This document shows, one piece after another, positions 17,386 to 26,234 of a DNA stretch of 64,000 nt (position 1 is the stretch's first letter; the number at the start of each line of letters is the position of its first letter). The notes beneath the pieces were generated by a model. That model was not told where the DNA came from. It did not search any database and saw only the letters and a program-made list of their open reading frames with translations. The stretch comes from JAAYZM01 sp964510785. Lineage in GTDB: Bacteria > Actinomycetota > Actinomycetes > Actinomycetales > Cellulomonadaceae. The stretch spans positions 1-64,000 of the forward strand of contig CAZECM010000012.1 of the NCBI GenBank assembly GCA_964510785.1, given 5' to 3'. Position numbers and translations under genes: made by a program.

Positions 17386-19785
17386 ATGCGCATCCTCGTC
17401 GCGACCACGTGGTTCCCCACCGCGGGGCACCCCGCCCTCGGCGCCTTCGTGGCCCGTGACGTCGCCGCGCTCGCCGCCCACCACGAGGTGCGCGTGCTCC
17501 ACCTCGTCGCGCCCGGCTTCGCCGGAGAGGGTGTGGCCGGCGGCGCGTTCGGGCCCGGTCGCACCGCCGACGACGGCGGGACGCGGGTGCTCGACTTCCC
17601 GGGGATCGACCCGGCCGAGGTGCGCGTGCGCCAGCTCGTCACAGATCTGCGCCGCCCGGACCACCTCGTGCGCGCCGGGCGGGTCGTGACCGTGGCGGCC
17701 CGAGGAGCCGACGTCCTCCACACCGCGGTGTTCTCCACGCTCCTGCCGCTCGCGACCCGCCGGGTCCCGGTGCCCTGGGTCCACACCGAGCACTGGCACG
17801 GGGTCTCCTCGACGGCGGGCGACTCGCTCGCGCTGCGACTTGCCACCCCGCCGCTGCGAGCCCTGCTGCGCGGGCCTGACGTCGTCACCGCCGTCTCCGA
17901 GCTTGCCACCGCCCCGATCCGCGAGCTGCGCCGCGGACGACCGACGGCCGTGGTGCCGTGCATCGTCGCGCCACCCGCCGACCTTGCTGCGCTGGCGACT
18001 CCTCATGACGAGCTCCGGCCCGGACCGGCGGGCGCGACGAACGGATCGTCTGCCGTGGCCGGGCGGACCCTGCGCTCGGCGGCCGATGCGGCGCACGCTC
18101 AGGGGCGCGCGGGCAGGCCGCTGCGACTCGTCGCTGTCGGCGGGCTCATTGCGGGCAAGGACCCCGTGCTCGCCGTCGAGACCCTCGCCGCGCTGCGCGA
18201 CCGGGGCCGTGATGCGGAACTGACGTGGGTGGGCGACGGGCCGCTGCGCGGTGCGGTCGCTGCCCGGGCGGCCGAGCTCGAGGTCACGGTGCACCTGCGC
18301 GGTGCTGTGGAGCCGGGCGACGTCGCGGGAGAGCTCGCCGCGGCGGACCTCTTCCTGCTGCCCACGCGGCGCGAGACCTTCGGGGTCGCGATCGCCGAGG
18401 CGATCTCGCACGGCCTGCCCGTAGTGGTCGGGGCCGACGGCGGATTCCGGGAGTTCGTCGACGATCGGGTCGGTGCCTTCGTGGCGAGCCGGGACCCGCG
18501 CGAGTGGGCGGAGGCCGTCGAGCAGACGCTCGCACGGACCGATCACCTGGGCGCCGCTCAGATCGCGGCGACCCTCGGCGACCGCTTCGCCCCCGAGACG
18601 GTCGTCGCGGGCTACGAGTCCGCCTACGCGCAGGCAGGAGCACCGATGAGCGGGGCACCTCTGTCCGACGCCGAGCCGCTCGTCGACGTCATCATCAGCG
18701 TCCACTCGGTGCGGCGTCCCGTCGCGCGCGCGGTCCGTTCGGTGCTCGCAAACCGGACTCCGGTGCGCATCACCGTGGTGTGCCACGGCCTGCCTGCAAC
18801 CGACATCGCGCCACTGCTCGGTGCGCTCCCGGCCGAGGCGCTCGCCGTCGGACACGAAGTGCGTCTCGTCGAGTTCGCCGACGGCGTCGCGAGCCCAGCT
18901 GGCCCCTACAACCGCGGCCTCGACCTCGCGACGGCACCCTACGTCGCGGTGCTCGGCTCCGACGATCGCCTCGCCGCCGGCGCGATCGACTCCTGGGCCG
19001 CCCTGGCACGCGAGACCGATGCCGATGCCGTCATCACGCGCCTCGCCTACGCGCGCCCGGACGGCTCCGTGCGGGCCGTGGTCCCGACCCCGCCCGCGCG
19101 GCCCTTCCGCTCGCGTGACCTCGATCCCGTGCGCGACCGCCTCGCCTACCGGTCTGCGCCCCTCGGGCTCCTGCGGAGGGCAACCCTCGAGCGCCTCGGC
19201 CTCCGTCACGACGAGGGCAAGCCGGTGGGCGTCGACCTCGAGCTGTCGACGCACCTGTGGTTCTCGGGCGGGCGCATCGCGTACGACCGCCGCGGCCCCG
19301 CCTACCTCATCGGCGAGGACGGCTCGGATCGGATCACGTTCGCGGCCCGGCCGCTCGAGCGCGACTTGCTGTGGCTCCCGGACCTACTCGACGCGCGATG
19401 GTTCCGCGCACTGCCGCTGACCCACCGGCGCGCGATCGCCGCGAAGATCCTCCGCATCCATGTGTTCGGCGCGATCCACTACCGGGCCGAGCCGGACGCC
19501 TGGACTCCTGAGGAGCGCACGGCGCTGCGTTCGCTCACCACGGCCGTGCTCGCCGCGGCCCCGGACGCCGAGCGCATGCTCTCCCGGGCGGAGCACGACC
19601 TGCTCGACGTCGCGCTCGACCCCGACGCGCCCGCCGAGCGCCTCATCGCCCTGTCCGCCCGCCGCCGACGCCACGGCCGCCCCGAGACGCTCGTGCCACG
19701 CGACCTGCGGTGCGCTCTGGCCCGTGAGGCCCCGCTCCGGCTCATGGCCGCCTCGGTGCTCGTGCGGGGCTTGCGCCCACGTTGA
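17386..19785 (+). CDS. Two-domain glycosyltransferase, GT4 fused to GT2-like
   Basis: A 799-residue fusion. Residues 1-415 are a GT4 enzyme: RILVATTWFPTAGHPALG at the start, HTEHWHGVSS, VVTAVSELA, LRLVAVGGLIAGKDP, WVGDGPLRG and the donor motif LPTRRETFGVAIAEAISHGLPVV with both glutamates. Residues 430-799 are GT2-like (VDVIISVHSVRR, VEFADGVASPAGPYNRGLD, GSDDRL, PVRDRLAYRSAPLGLLRR) and match the stand-alone protein at 9888-11168. A bifunctional transferase adding two sugars in turn is the natural reading. A segment of about 30 residues (about 210-240) looks like a loop insert. It is transcribed divergently from wecB. Confidence 0.9.
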   Translation: MRILVATTWFPTAGHPALGAFVARDVAALAAHHEVRVLHLVAPGFAGEGVAGGAFGPGRTADDGGTRVLDFPGIDPAEVRVRQLVTDLRRPDHLVRAGRVVTVAARGADVLHTAVFSTLLPLATRRVPVPWVHTEHWHGVSSTAGDSLALRLATPPLRALLRGPDVVTAVSELATAPIRELRRGRPTAVVPCIVAPPADLAALATPHDELRPGPAGATNGSSAVAGRTLRSAADAAHAQGRAGRPLRLVAVGGLIAGKDPVLAVETLAALRDRGRDAELTWVGDGPLRGAVAARAAELEVTVHLRGAVEPGDVAGELAAADLFLLPTRRETFGVAIAEAISHGLPVVVGADGGFREFVDDRVGAFVASRDPREWAEAVEQTLARTDHLGAAQIAATLGDRFAPETVVAGYESAYAQAGAPMSGAPLSDAEPLVDVIISVHSVRRPVARAVRSVLANRTPVRITVVCHGLPATDIAPLLGALPAEALAVGHEVRLVEFADGVASPAGPYNRGLDLATAPYVAVLGSDDRLAAGAIDSWAALARETDADAVITRLAYARPDGSVRAVVPTPPARPFRSRDLDPVRDRLAYRSAPLGLLRRATLERLGLRHDEGKPVGVDLELSTHLWFSGGRIAYDRRGPAYLIGEDGSDRITFAARPLERDLLWLPDLLDARWFRALPLTHRRAIAAKILRIHVFGAIHYRAEPDAWTPEERTALRSLTTAVLAAAPDAERMLSRAEHDLLDVALDPDAPAERLIALSARRRRHGRPETLVPRDLRCALAREAPLRLMAASVLVRGLRPR

Positions 19786-19846
19786 GTAACAGCTCCTACT
19801 GCCCTCTGGCTGCAAGGCCCTGCTCGGCGACTAGAACGTTGCACTA

Positions 19847-19864
19847 ACTAGAACGATCTAGTAG
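19847..19864. promoter_or_regulatory. Candidate operator O1 for the catabolic locus
   Basis: A perfect palindrome ACTAGA-ACGA-TCTAGT (19847-19862) lies 65 bases upstream of the dehydratase start. It contains the 13-mer AACGATCTAGTAG (19852-19864), found again at 28600-28612 in the divergent control region of the same locus. CTAGAACG is also repeated at 19831-19838 and 19848-19855. The LacI-family regulator at 24371 is the likely binder; that is inference. Confidence 0.6.
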
Positions 19865-19926
19865 CGTTCGCGTGAGGCGGGTCCGCGGACCAGCCGCTGC
19901 TGTTTCGCTACCAGAAAGGCTGGTCC

Positions 19927-21081
19927 GTGCGTCATCAGATCGCAGACGTCTCGGCATTCATCGTTGCGGGAGCCCGTTGGGGCTGGGTGCTCGTCCGGGT
20001 CACCACGGAGGACGGTTGGTACGGCATCGGCGAAGCTTCGCTCGAAGGACGCGAGCTGACCGTCGCGGCCGCCGTGGACGAGATGCGACGAGCGCTGAGA
20101 GGCGAAGACTCGCGGGAGATCGCTCGGTTGGGAAGAAAGTTGTTCCGCGACGCGATCTGGACCGGCGGGCCGATGCAGAGTGCGATCAGTGGCATCGACA
20201 CCGCACTGTGGGACCTCAAGGCGAAGCGGCTCGAGGTGCCCCTCTATGAGCTGCTCGGGGGCCGGACCCGCTCCGAGATCCGGCTCTACGCCAACGCGTG
20301 GTGGTACGACGGGGGAAGTCCGGACGACGTCGCGCGAGCGGCCCAGGCGGTGATCACCGAGGGATTCTCGGGCGTGAAGTTCAACCCGTTCAACCGGCAG
20401 CCCGAGACGGATCCGTACTACATGTCCAACGCCGTGCTGCGCACGGGCATCGACTACGTCGCGGCGGTGCGTGAGTCGATCGGCCCCCATGCCGACCTCA
20501 TGATCGACCTGAACGCGTGCTTCATGAATGTCGGGGATGTCCTCAGGGTGGCCAAGGCGCTCGAGCCGTTTCACCCGACGTTCCTCGAGGAGCCTCTGGC
20601 CCAGGAGAACCACGCGGCGATGGCGGAACTACGTCGTAAGTCCGCCATTCCTGTGGCGAGCGGGGAGAGGCTGTTCACGAGCTTCGACTTCGACAGTCTT
20701 GTTCGTGCGGGCGCGGTGGACATCGTGCAGCCCGACCTCGCGCACTGCGGCGGCATCTCGGCAGGGATGAAGGTCGCAGCGCGAGCGGAGATGGACTACC
20801 TCCCGGTTGCGCCGCACAACCCCAACGGCCCGGTCTGCGAGAGCGCCTCCGCCCACCTGCTGACCGCGATCAGCAACGGCTACGGCCTGCTCGAGCACTT
20901 TCCCGCGGAGCCGTGGCGCCACGAGGTCGTGGGGACGCCCTACCAGATCGATCACGGTGTGCTGCGGCTCAGCGAGGCGCCAGGGCTGGGGATCGAGTTC
21001 GACGAGGAAGCCGCCCTGCGCCGCCCCTACGAGTCGAAAGATCTCGGGACCTTTCACGAGAGGAACTTTGTCGGATGGTGA
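19927..21081 (+). CDS. Enolase-superfamily sugar-acid dehydratase (MR/MLE type)
   Basis: A 384-residue protein of the mandelate racemase/muconate-lactonising group, most like the acid-sugar dehydratases that turn an aldonate into a 2-keto-3-deoxy acid. The capping domain is N-terminal; the barrel shows GVKFNPF (catalytic Lys/Asn strand), the metal ligands in MIDLNACF (Asp), FLEEPL (Glu) and ASGERLF (Glu), and the general acid/base histidine in APHNPNGP. The GTG at 19927 follows AAAGG. It begins the operon and is followed, with a 7-base overlap, by an oxidoreductase. The substrate cannot be named: the residues fit galactonate- or rhamnonate-type chemistry in general. Confidence 0.85.
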   Translation: MRHQIADVSAFIVAGARWGWVLVRVTTEDGWYGIGEASLEGRELTVAAAVDEMRRALRGEDSREIARLGRKLFRDAIWTGGPMQSAISGIDTALWDLKAKRLEVPLYELLGGRTRSEIRLYANAWWYDGGSPDDVARAAQAVITEGFSGVKFNPFNRQPETDPYYMSNAVLRTGIDYVAAVRESIGPHADLMIDLNACFMNVGDVLRVAKALEPFHPTFLEEPLAQENHAAMAELRRKSAIPVASGERLFTSFDFDSLVRAGAVDIVQPDLAHCGGISAGMKVAARAEMDYLPVAPHNPNGPVCESASAHLLTAISNGYGLLEHFPAEPWRHEVVGTPYQIDHGVLRLSEAPGLGIEFDEEAALRRPYESKDLGTFHERNFVGW

Positions 21082-21962
21082 GCTGGCCCAGGATCGTAGG
21101 CATCTGCGGCGCAGGCATGATGGGGTCGGGCATCGGTGCGCGACTGGTCGAAGGTGGCCTTCGGGTCCTGACCGTGACGAGGTCAGGGCGATCTGAGAAT
21201 CTGGACGAGCTCGGAATCGAGGATGTCGGCTCGGTGGACCGCCTCGTTGCAGAGGCTGACGTGATCTTGTCGGTGATGGGTTCTGTCGACGCTCCCGGAT
21301 TCGCGGGGCAGGTCGCTGACGCCCTGGTGCGCAGCCCTCGTACCGGTCTGGTGTTTGCCGAGTGCAACCTGCTCGACCCCGGCGTCTCGCGTGCCATCGA
21401 TGCTCAGCTGAGTGCTCTCGGTGTCCGGGTGGTCGACGCCGGAATCTGCGGTGCTCCGCCTCGCCCGGGGCACGCTCCGACCGTGTTCACCTCGGGGGCG
21501 CACGTCGATACCCTCGAGTTCCTGCAGGGTCACGGCTTCGACGTCTGGCAGGTCGGGGAAGAGATCGGAGCGGCGACCACTCTCAAGGTGCTCTCGGCCG
21601 CGGGTTGGCAAGGAAGTGTCGCCCTCATGAGCTCGGTCCTGGTCGCTGCGCACCGCCAGGGCCTGTCCAAGTGGTTGTTGCGCGACCTCGAGCAGCATCA
21701 GGCTGCATTGTTCTCATGGTTCGCGCCGGCTCTTCTCGACGCGACGGGCAAGGCCCGGCGGTGGGCGCCAGACATGGAGGTCGTCGCGCGGCTCCTGGGC
21801 TCGTCCGGAGCAAGCGGTGCGTACCATGAGGCTGCTGCCGGGCTCTACGACGCTCTCGCGCAGGTCGACCTCGAAGCGAGCGACGAGTCCTACGACGTCG
21901 TCGTGGCGCTCGACCGGGTCCTCGCCGACCAGGCCTCTGCAGAGCTAGGGAGCACCCGATGA
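21075..21962 (+). CDS. NAD-binding beta-hydroxyacid dehydrogenase-like protein, DUF1932 type
   Basis: A 295-residue oxidoreductase. The N-terminal Rossmann domain has VGICGAGMMGSGIGARL (about 7-23) and TVTRSGRS, where the arginine would favour NADP. The C-terminal helical domain contains KVLSAAGWQGSVALMSSVL, resembling the DUF1932 domain of 6-phosphogluconate dehydrogenase-like enzymes. The usual catalytic lysine position is K in TTLKVLSAAG. ATG 21075 overlaps the dehydratase end by 7 bases; GTG 21078 is an alternative. It overlaps the next gene by four bases (ATGA). Within the locus it probably oxidises or reduces a keto-acid or sugar-acid intermediate. Confidence 0.8.
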   Translation: MVSWPRIVGICGAGMMGSGIGARLVEGGLRVLTVTRSGRSENLDELGIEDVGSVDRLVAEADVILSVMGSVDAPGFAGQVADALVRSPRTGLVFAECNLLDPGVSRAIDAQLSALGVRVVDAGICGAPPRPGHAPTVFTSGAHVDTLEFLQGHGFDVWQVGEEIGAATTLKVLSAAGWQGSVALMSSVLVAAHRQGLSKWLLRDLEQHQAALFSWFAPALLDATGKARRWAPDMEVVARLLGSSGASGAYHEAAAGLYDALAQVDLEASDESYDVVVALDRVLADQASAELGSTR

Positions 21963-23101
21963 GCGCCCCCGCTCCGAGGCGGTGGACGCCCGATGCCGAG
22001 GATGCGCGGCTCGATCCCCAGAAGATGGAGTTCTTCGAGCGTCGAGCACATCCGCAGCGGCTCGCGGACCTCGTCACGAGGTCGCTCGAGCTGACGGGCG
22101 TTCCGCACGACGATGCAGAGATGTGTGCCGACATCCTTGTCGACGCCGACCTGAGAGGGAGCGAGACCCATGGCACGGCGCTCTTGCGTACGCACTATGT
22201 CGATCCGCTCCGGAGCGGACAGATCAATCCGGCGCCCGCGATCAAGATCGACCAGGGAGCGGCGACGACCGTAGCCGTCGACGGTGATCACGGGCTCGGC
22301 ATGGTGGTCGGCGTGCGCGCGATGGAGAAGTGCATCGAGCTCGCGCGGGAGCACGGGTCGGGATGGGCGGCGTGCTATCGCACGACCCACTCCGCATCCG
22401 GTGGCTACTACGTACGTATGGCTGCGCGTGCTCGCATGGTGGGGTTCCACTGGTCGACCGGAGGCTCGACGATCGCGGCACCGGGACGGGGTGGACGGCT
22501 CGTCGGCAACAACCCCTTCTCCTTCGGCGCACCCGTGGGCGATCGTGCCCCGTTCGTCCTCGACATGGCGCCGTCAGCGACGATTCGGCCGAAGATCCGG
22601 ATGCTGGGCTGGGAGGGACGCCCCATCCCCCCTGACTGGGCTGTCGACGAGGACGGCACCCCGATCACGGACCCCCAGGACTTCTTCGACCGACGCGGCG
22701 CCATTCTCCCGCTGGGCGGTACTCCCGAGGGCGGCGCCTACAAGGGGTTCGGGCTGCAGCTCGTCGCAGACATCATGTCGGGAGGGCTGACCGGCGACGG
22801 TGGAAGCATGGTTCGGGCCAAGGGCGCCCACACCAGCGCGCTCGGTGCCGTCGCTGTGGATGGCTTCCCGACCGGCGGTGAGTACGACGCCGCGACGGAG
22901 GCGATGTCCGACGCGCTGAGGCGTGGACCGGCAGGTTCCGGCGGAGCCGTGCGCTATCCCGGCGAACGCGCGGAGGAGGAGTGGCGTCGGCGAACTCTCG
23001 CGGGAGTGCCGCTGCGTCGCCACGTCGTCACCGAGCTCGCCGCGATGTGCGACGAGCTCGGGCTCGCCCTGGACGACGTCTGGGCGGATGAAGAGACATG
23101 A
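21959..23101 (+). CDS. Malate/L-lactate dehydrogenase family (Ldh2) oxidoreductase
   Basis: A 380-residue NAD(P)-dependent dehydrogenase of the YiaK/DlgD, ComC and AllD family, not the classical LDH fold. The family block ADLRGSETHGTALL with the catalytic histidine lies near residue 66-68, TTHSASGGYY corresponds to the usual N-H-F-G-A-G-Y region, and GNNPFSFGAP, FVLDMAPS and GGAYKGFGLQLVADI mark the cofactor-binding and dimer parts. It has a longer N-terminus (about 25 residues) than family norms. Within this locus a keto-acid reductase acting on a sugar-acid intermediate fits best. It overlaps the upstream gene by four bases. Confidence 0.87.
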   Translation: MSAPAPRRWTPDAEDARLDPQKMEFFERRAHPQRLADLVTRSLELTGVPHDDAEMCADILVDADLRGSETHGTALLRTHYVDPLRSGQINPAPAIKIDQGAATTVAVDGDHGLGMVVGVRAMEKCIELAREHGSGWAACYRTTHSASGGYYVRMAARARMVGFHWSTGGSTIAAPGRGGRLVGNNPFSFGAPVGDRAPFVLDMAPSATIRPKIRMLGWEGRPIPPDWAVDEDGTPITDPQDFFDRRGAILPLGGTPEGGAYKGFGLQLVADIMSGGLTGDGGSMVRAKGAHTSALGAVAVDGFPTGGEYDAATEAMSDALRRGPAGSGGAVRYPGERAEEEWRRRTLAGVPLRRHVVTELAAMCDELGLALDDVWADEET

Positions 23102-23126
23102 ACCGGTCGAGCTGGGAGCGAGCAAG

Positions 23127-24254
23127 ATGACGGAGCTGCGATCTGCAGTACTTGGTGCCGGGATGATCGGTGCAGTGCACGCCCGGGCGATCAACGCAGC
23201 GGGCGGGCACGTCAGTCTCGTGGTCGACCGCGAGGCCGGCAATGCCCGCGAGGCCGCCCATCTCGCCCGGGCTGAACGGTGGTCTACGTCGCTCGAGGAC
23301 GCCGTCGGCCCTGATATCGACATCGTCCACATCTGCCTTCCGAACCACCTCCACGCCCCCGTCGCTCGCGCGGCCATCGCCGCAGGTAAGCACGTGGTGT
23401 GCGAGAAGCCGCTCGCGACCGACGTCGACGACGCCGGCGAGCTCGCCCGGGCAGCCAGGACCCAGGGAGTCGTCACCGCGGTGCCGTTCGGCTACAGGTT
23501 CTCGCCTGGTGTGCGAGAGGCTCGAGCCAGGATTCAGCGTGGCGACCTGGGAGACCTCCGGATCCTGCACGGTCACTACCTGCAGGACTGGCTGTTGGAG
23601 CCCAGCGCGTACAACTGGCGGGTCGACGCCGAGCTCGGCGGTCCGTCTCGCGCCTTTGCCGATATCGGGTCGCATCTCGCTGACATGATCGAGTTCGTGA
23701 GCGGCCACCGGATCGTCGAGCTGGTCGCTCTCATGCAGACGCTGCAGCCCACACGGCTTGCGAGCGGCTCGCGTAAGGCCTTCGCGGCCTCCTCCGGGGA
23801 CGGCACCCCCGTCGCCGTCACCACCGAGGACACAGCGTCGGTGCTGTTCCGCACGGATCGGGGTGCCTCCGGTTCGATGCTCGTGTCCCAAGCGTCGCCG
23901 GGCCGCAAGAACCGTCTGTGGTTCGAGCTGGACGGCGCCGACGCGTCGGTGATCTACGACCTCGAGGATTCCGAGCGACTGCAGATAGGCACCCCCGACG
24001 GTGTGCTCACGCTCCCGCGGGATCCGAAGACGGCCTCGTCTGGCTCGGTTAGGTACACGACCCTGCCTGCGGGGCACCCTCAGGGACTGCACGACTGGTT
24101 CGAGGCCCTCGTCGTCGATGTCCATGCCACCATCCGCGGCGAGGCTGTGGACGGACTCCCCACCTTCGAGGACGGTCTGCGTGCGGCTGTCGTCACCGAC
24201 GCTGTGCTCAGGTCGGCGCGGACGCGACAGTGGGTGACGGTCGACGCTTCTTGA
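23127..24254 (+). CDS. Gfo/Idh/MocA-family sugar oxidoreductase
   Basis: A 375-residue NAD(P)-dependent dehydrogenase. It has SAVLGAGMIGAVHARA (about 5-20), VHICLPNHLHAP, the CEKPLATD catalytic motif (near 95) and the C-terminal alpha/beta domain with HYLQDWL and DIGSHLADMIEFV, where the DxxxH pair is typical of the family. GGAG at 23115 precedes the ATG. This group often oxidises a free sugar, polyol or glycoside at C1, C2 or C3, so it may supply the acid or keto form handled by its neighbours. It follows the Ldh2 gene by 25 bases and is probably co-transcribed. Confidence 0.88.
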   Translation: MTELRSAVLGAGMIGAVHARAINAAGGHVSLVVDREAGNAREAAHLARAERWSTSLEDAVGPDIDIVHICLPNHLHAPVARAAIAAGKHVVCEKPLATDVDDAGELARAARTQGVVTAVPFGYRFSPGVREARARIQRGDLGDLRILHGHYLQDWLLEPSAYNWRVDAELGGPSRAFADIGSHLADMIEFVSGHRIVELVALMQTLQPTRLASGSRKAFAASSGDGTPVAVTTEDTASVLFRTDRGASGSMLVSQASPGRKNRLWFELDGADASVIYDLEDSERLQIGTPDGVLTLPRDPKTASSGSVRYTTLPAGHPQGLHDWFEALVVDVHATIRGEAVDGLPTFEDGLRAAVVTDAVLRSARTRQWVTVDAS

Positions 24255-24325
24255 CGGCGTCGAGCCGCGTAGACAGGGTCCGTAGTCAGGTTCGCGCGGC
24301 CGCCCACGGCTGCTCGCGGAGGCCA

Positions 24326-24331
24326 TAGGAT
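24326..24331 (+). promoter_or_regulatory. -10 box TAGGAT for the LacI gene
   Basis: TAGGAT ends 6 bases before GTG 24338. Transcription from about 24338 would give a 33-base leader with a perfect AGGAGG at 24360 ahead of ATG 24371, or a leaderless GTG start adding 11 residues. Confidence 0.4.
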
Positions 24332-24370
24332 CGCGGGGTGCTCCTTCGCGAGCCAGCACAGGAGGACGAC

Positions 24371-25378
24371 ATGGGAAAATGGGGCGTCACTATCGTGGAC
24401 GTCGCACGGCACGTCGGGGTGTCGCCGTCAACCGTCTCTCTCGTGCTCCGCAACGACCCGTCCATCAGCCCACCCACGGTCGCGCGGGTGAAGGCCGCGA
24501 TCGCTGAGCTCGGCTACGTCTACAACCGCGGGGCGGCCGCGCTACGTGAGGCCGAGTCGAAGATGGTCGGCACGGTGGTGCACGATCTCGCGAACGAGAC
24601 CATGACGGAGATCGCACTCGGTGCCAACGTCGCGCTGCGCGAACGGGGTTACGTGCAGGTGCTCGGGCACACCGAGGACGACGTGTCGGAGCAGCGCAAG
24701 ATCATCCGGGCATTTCGCGAGTACGGGCTGCGCGGGCTGGTGATCTCCCCTGCGCGGGGTAGCGTTTCCGACGATCTGGCGGAGGGGATGACCGTCGTCC
24801 AGGTCGCGCGCGACCTCCCCGACTCCGGGCTGGCGTCAGTTCGCTCGGACAACGAGGCGGGGATAGTCGCCGCGCTCACCCATCTGGTGGATCTCGGGCA
24901 TCGCCATATCGGCTTCGTCGGTGGACGACCGGACACCGAGACGTTCCGTCAGCGCCGTACTGCATTCGACGCGACGCTCTACCGTCTGGGCCTTCCGCCC
25001 GGGGTGGTCGTCGAGACGCCCCCGACGCACGAGGGCGGGATCGAGGGCATCGCCCAGCTGCTTCGCCAGGAGACGCAGCCGACGGCGGCCGTCTGCTTCA
25101 ACGATGTCGTCGCCTATGGCGTCTATGACGGACTACGTGAACTTGGCCTCGAGCCGGGCCGGGACGTCAGCGTGGTCGGCTTCGACGACATCCCCACGTC
25201 CCGTCGGCTCTACCCCGCCCTCACATCCGTCTCGATTGACCCCCGGTCGATGGGCACCCAAGCAGTCGCGTTGTTGATCGACCTGATGAACGGCAGCTAT
25301 GACGGACCGACTCAGATCCTCACCCCGGTCTCGCTCGTCGTCCGGGGCAGCACGAACCCGCCGTCGTCCCCCGGCTGA
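24371..25378 (+). CDS. LacI-family transcriptional regulator
   Basis: A 335-residue repressor with an N-terminal helix-turn-helix (VTIVDVARHVGVSPSTVSLVL, about 5-25), hinge region ending near 60, and a periplasmic-binding-like effector domain (VGTVVHDLANE, HRHIGFVGGRP, AVCFNDVVAYGVYDGL, VSVVGFDDIPTSR). ATG 24371 is chosen because AGGAGG precedes it by 5 bases and the HTH starts right after, as in the family. It lies between the enzyme genes and the importer genes, and its stop is one base from the end of the convergent permease gene. The operators sharing AACGATCTAGTAG at 19852 and 28600 are its likely targets, with a sugar or sugar acid as inducer. Confidence 0.93.
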   Translation: MGKWGVTIVDVARHVGVSPSTVSLVLRNDPSISPPTVARVKAAIAELGYVYNRGAAALREAESKMVGTVVHDLANETMTEIALGANVALRERGYVQVLGHTEDDVSEQRKIIRAFREYGLRGLVISPARGSVSDDLAEGMTVVQVARDLPDSGLASVRSDNEAGIVAALTHLVDLGHRHIGFVGGRPDTETFRQRRTAFDATLYRLGLPPGVVVETPPTHEGGIEGIAQLLRQETQPTAAVCFNDVVAYGVYDGLRELGLEPGRDVSVVGFDDIPTSRRLYPALTSVSIDPRSMGTQAVALLIDLMNGSYDGPTQILTPVSLVVRGSTNPPSSPG

Positions 25379-25379
25379 C

Positions 25380-26234
25380 TCACCCCTTGGTCGCGCCCGC
25401 CGCGAGCCCCGCCACGATGTACCGCTGGAGGAAGAGCGCGATCACGATGATCGGTGTCGTGATCACCACCGAGGCGGCCATCAGGCCCCCCCAGTCGACG
25501 CTCGCGTAGCGCACGAAGTTGTAGAGCGACAGGGGCAAGGTCCGTGTCGAGTTGCTCGCCAGGACAAGCGCGAAGAGGAAGTTGTTCCACGAGAAGATGA
25601 AGGCCAGGATGCACGCCGTCGCCACGCCGGGCATCGACAGAGGAACGCTGATCCGCAAGAACGCACCGATCGGCGTCAGGCCGTCGACCTGACCCGACTC
25701 CTCGAGCTCGAGCGGGAGTCCGTCGAAGAAGCCGACCAGGATGTAGATCATCAACGGCACGGAGACGAACATGTGCGTGATCACCAGCACCGTGTAGCTT
25801 CCGACGATGCCCATCCGGGAGAACAGGAAGTACCACGGGACGAGCAGGCTCACGGCTGGCATGATCCGCGCCACGAGCACGAACGTCTTGCTCCGCCTCA
25901 TCACGAAGCGACTGATCGAGTACGAGGCCGGAAGCGCGACGGCGAGTGAGATCACCGTCGAGACGGCTCCCACGAGAAGGCTGTTGACGATGAAGTCGAG
26001 AAAGTTCTCTTCGGCGAAGACCGTGACGAAGTTCTTCAGCGTCGGGGCGAAGCTGAAGATCCGGGAGGAGTTGAAGATGTCGACGTTGTCCTTGAGCGCT
26101 GCGAGGACCATCCACAGGAGGGGGCCGAGGATCGTCACGACGACGACACCGATCGCGCTGAACCTGAAGACGGTGTAGGCGCGCGCTCTGGTCGGGTGCC
26201 GCCGCGCGGGGCGGACGTGGGGCACGGAGCTCAT
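25380..26234 (-). CDS. Carbohydrate ABC importer permease, MalG type
   Basis: A 284-residue inner-membrane permease with six predicted helices (first at about 26-46). The cytoplasmic EAA loop that docks the ATPase is visible as LELEESGQVDGLTPIGAFLRISVPLSMPG. It partners with the MalF-type permease directly upstream, whose end it overlaps by four bases (ATGA), and with the lipoprotein at 27230. No ATPase gene is present in the locus, so the importer probably uses a shared MsiK-type ATPase encoded elsewhere, as is common in actinobacteria. Confidence 0.94.
   Translation of the reverse strand: MSSVPHVRPARRHPTRARAYTVFRFSAIGVVVVTILGPLLWMVLAALKDNVDIFNSSRIFSFAPTLKNFVTVFAEENFLDFIVNSLLVGAVSTVISLAVALPASYSISRFVMRRSKTFVLVARIMPAVSLLVPWYFLFSRMGIVGSYTVLVITHMFVSVPLMIYILVGFFDGLPLELEESGQVDGLTPIGAFLRISVPLSMPGVATACILAFIFSWNNFLFALVLASNSTRTLPLSLYNFVRYASVDWGGLMAASVVITTPIIVIALFLQRYIVAGLAAGATKG

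Noticed and set aside
24338..24370. GTG 24338 as the start of the LacI regulator
   Set aside because: It would add 11 residues before the helix-turn-helix, while ATG 24371 has a perfect AGGAGG and the family-typical N-terminus; the -10 box fits a short leader.
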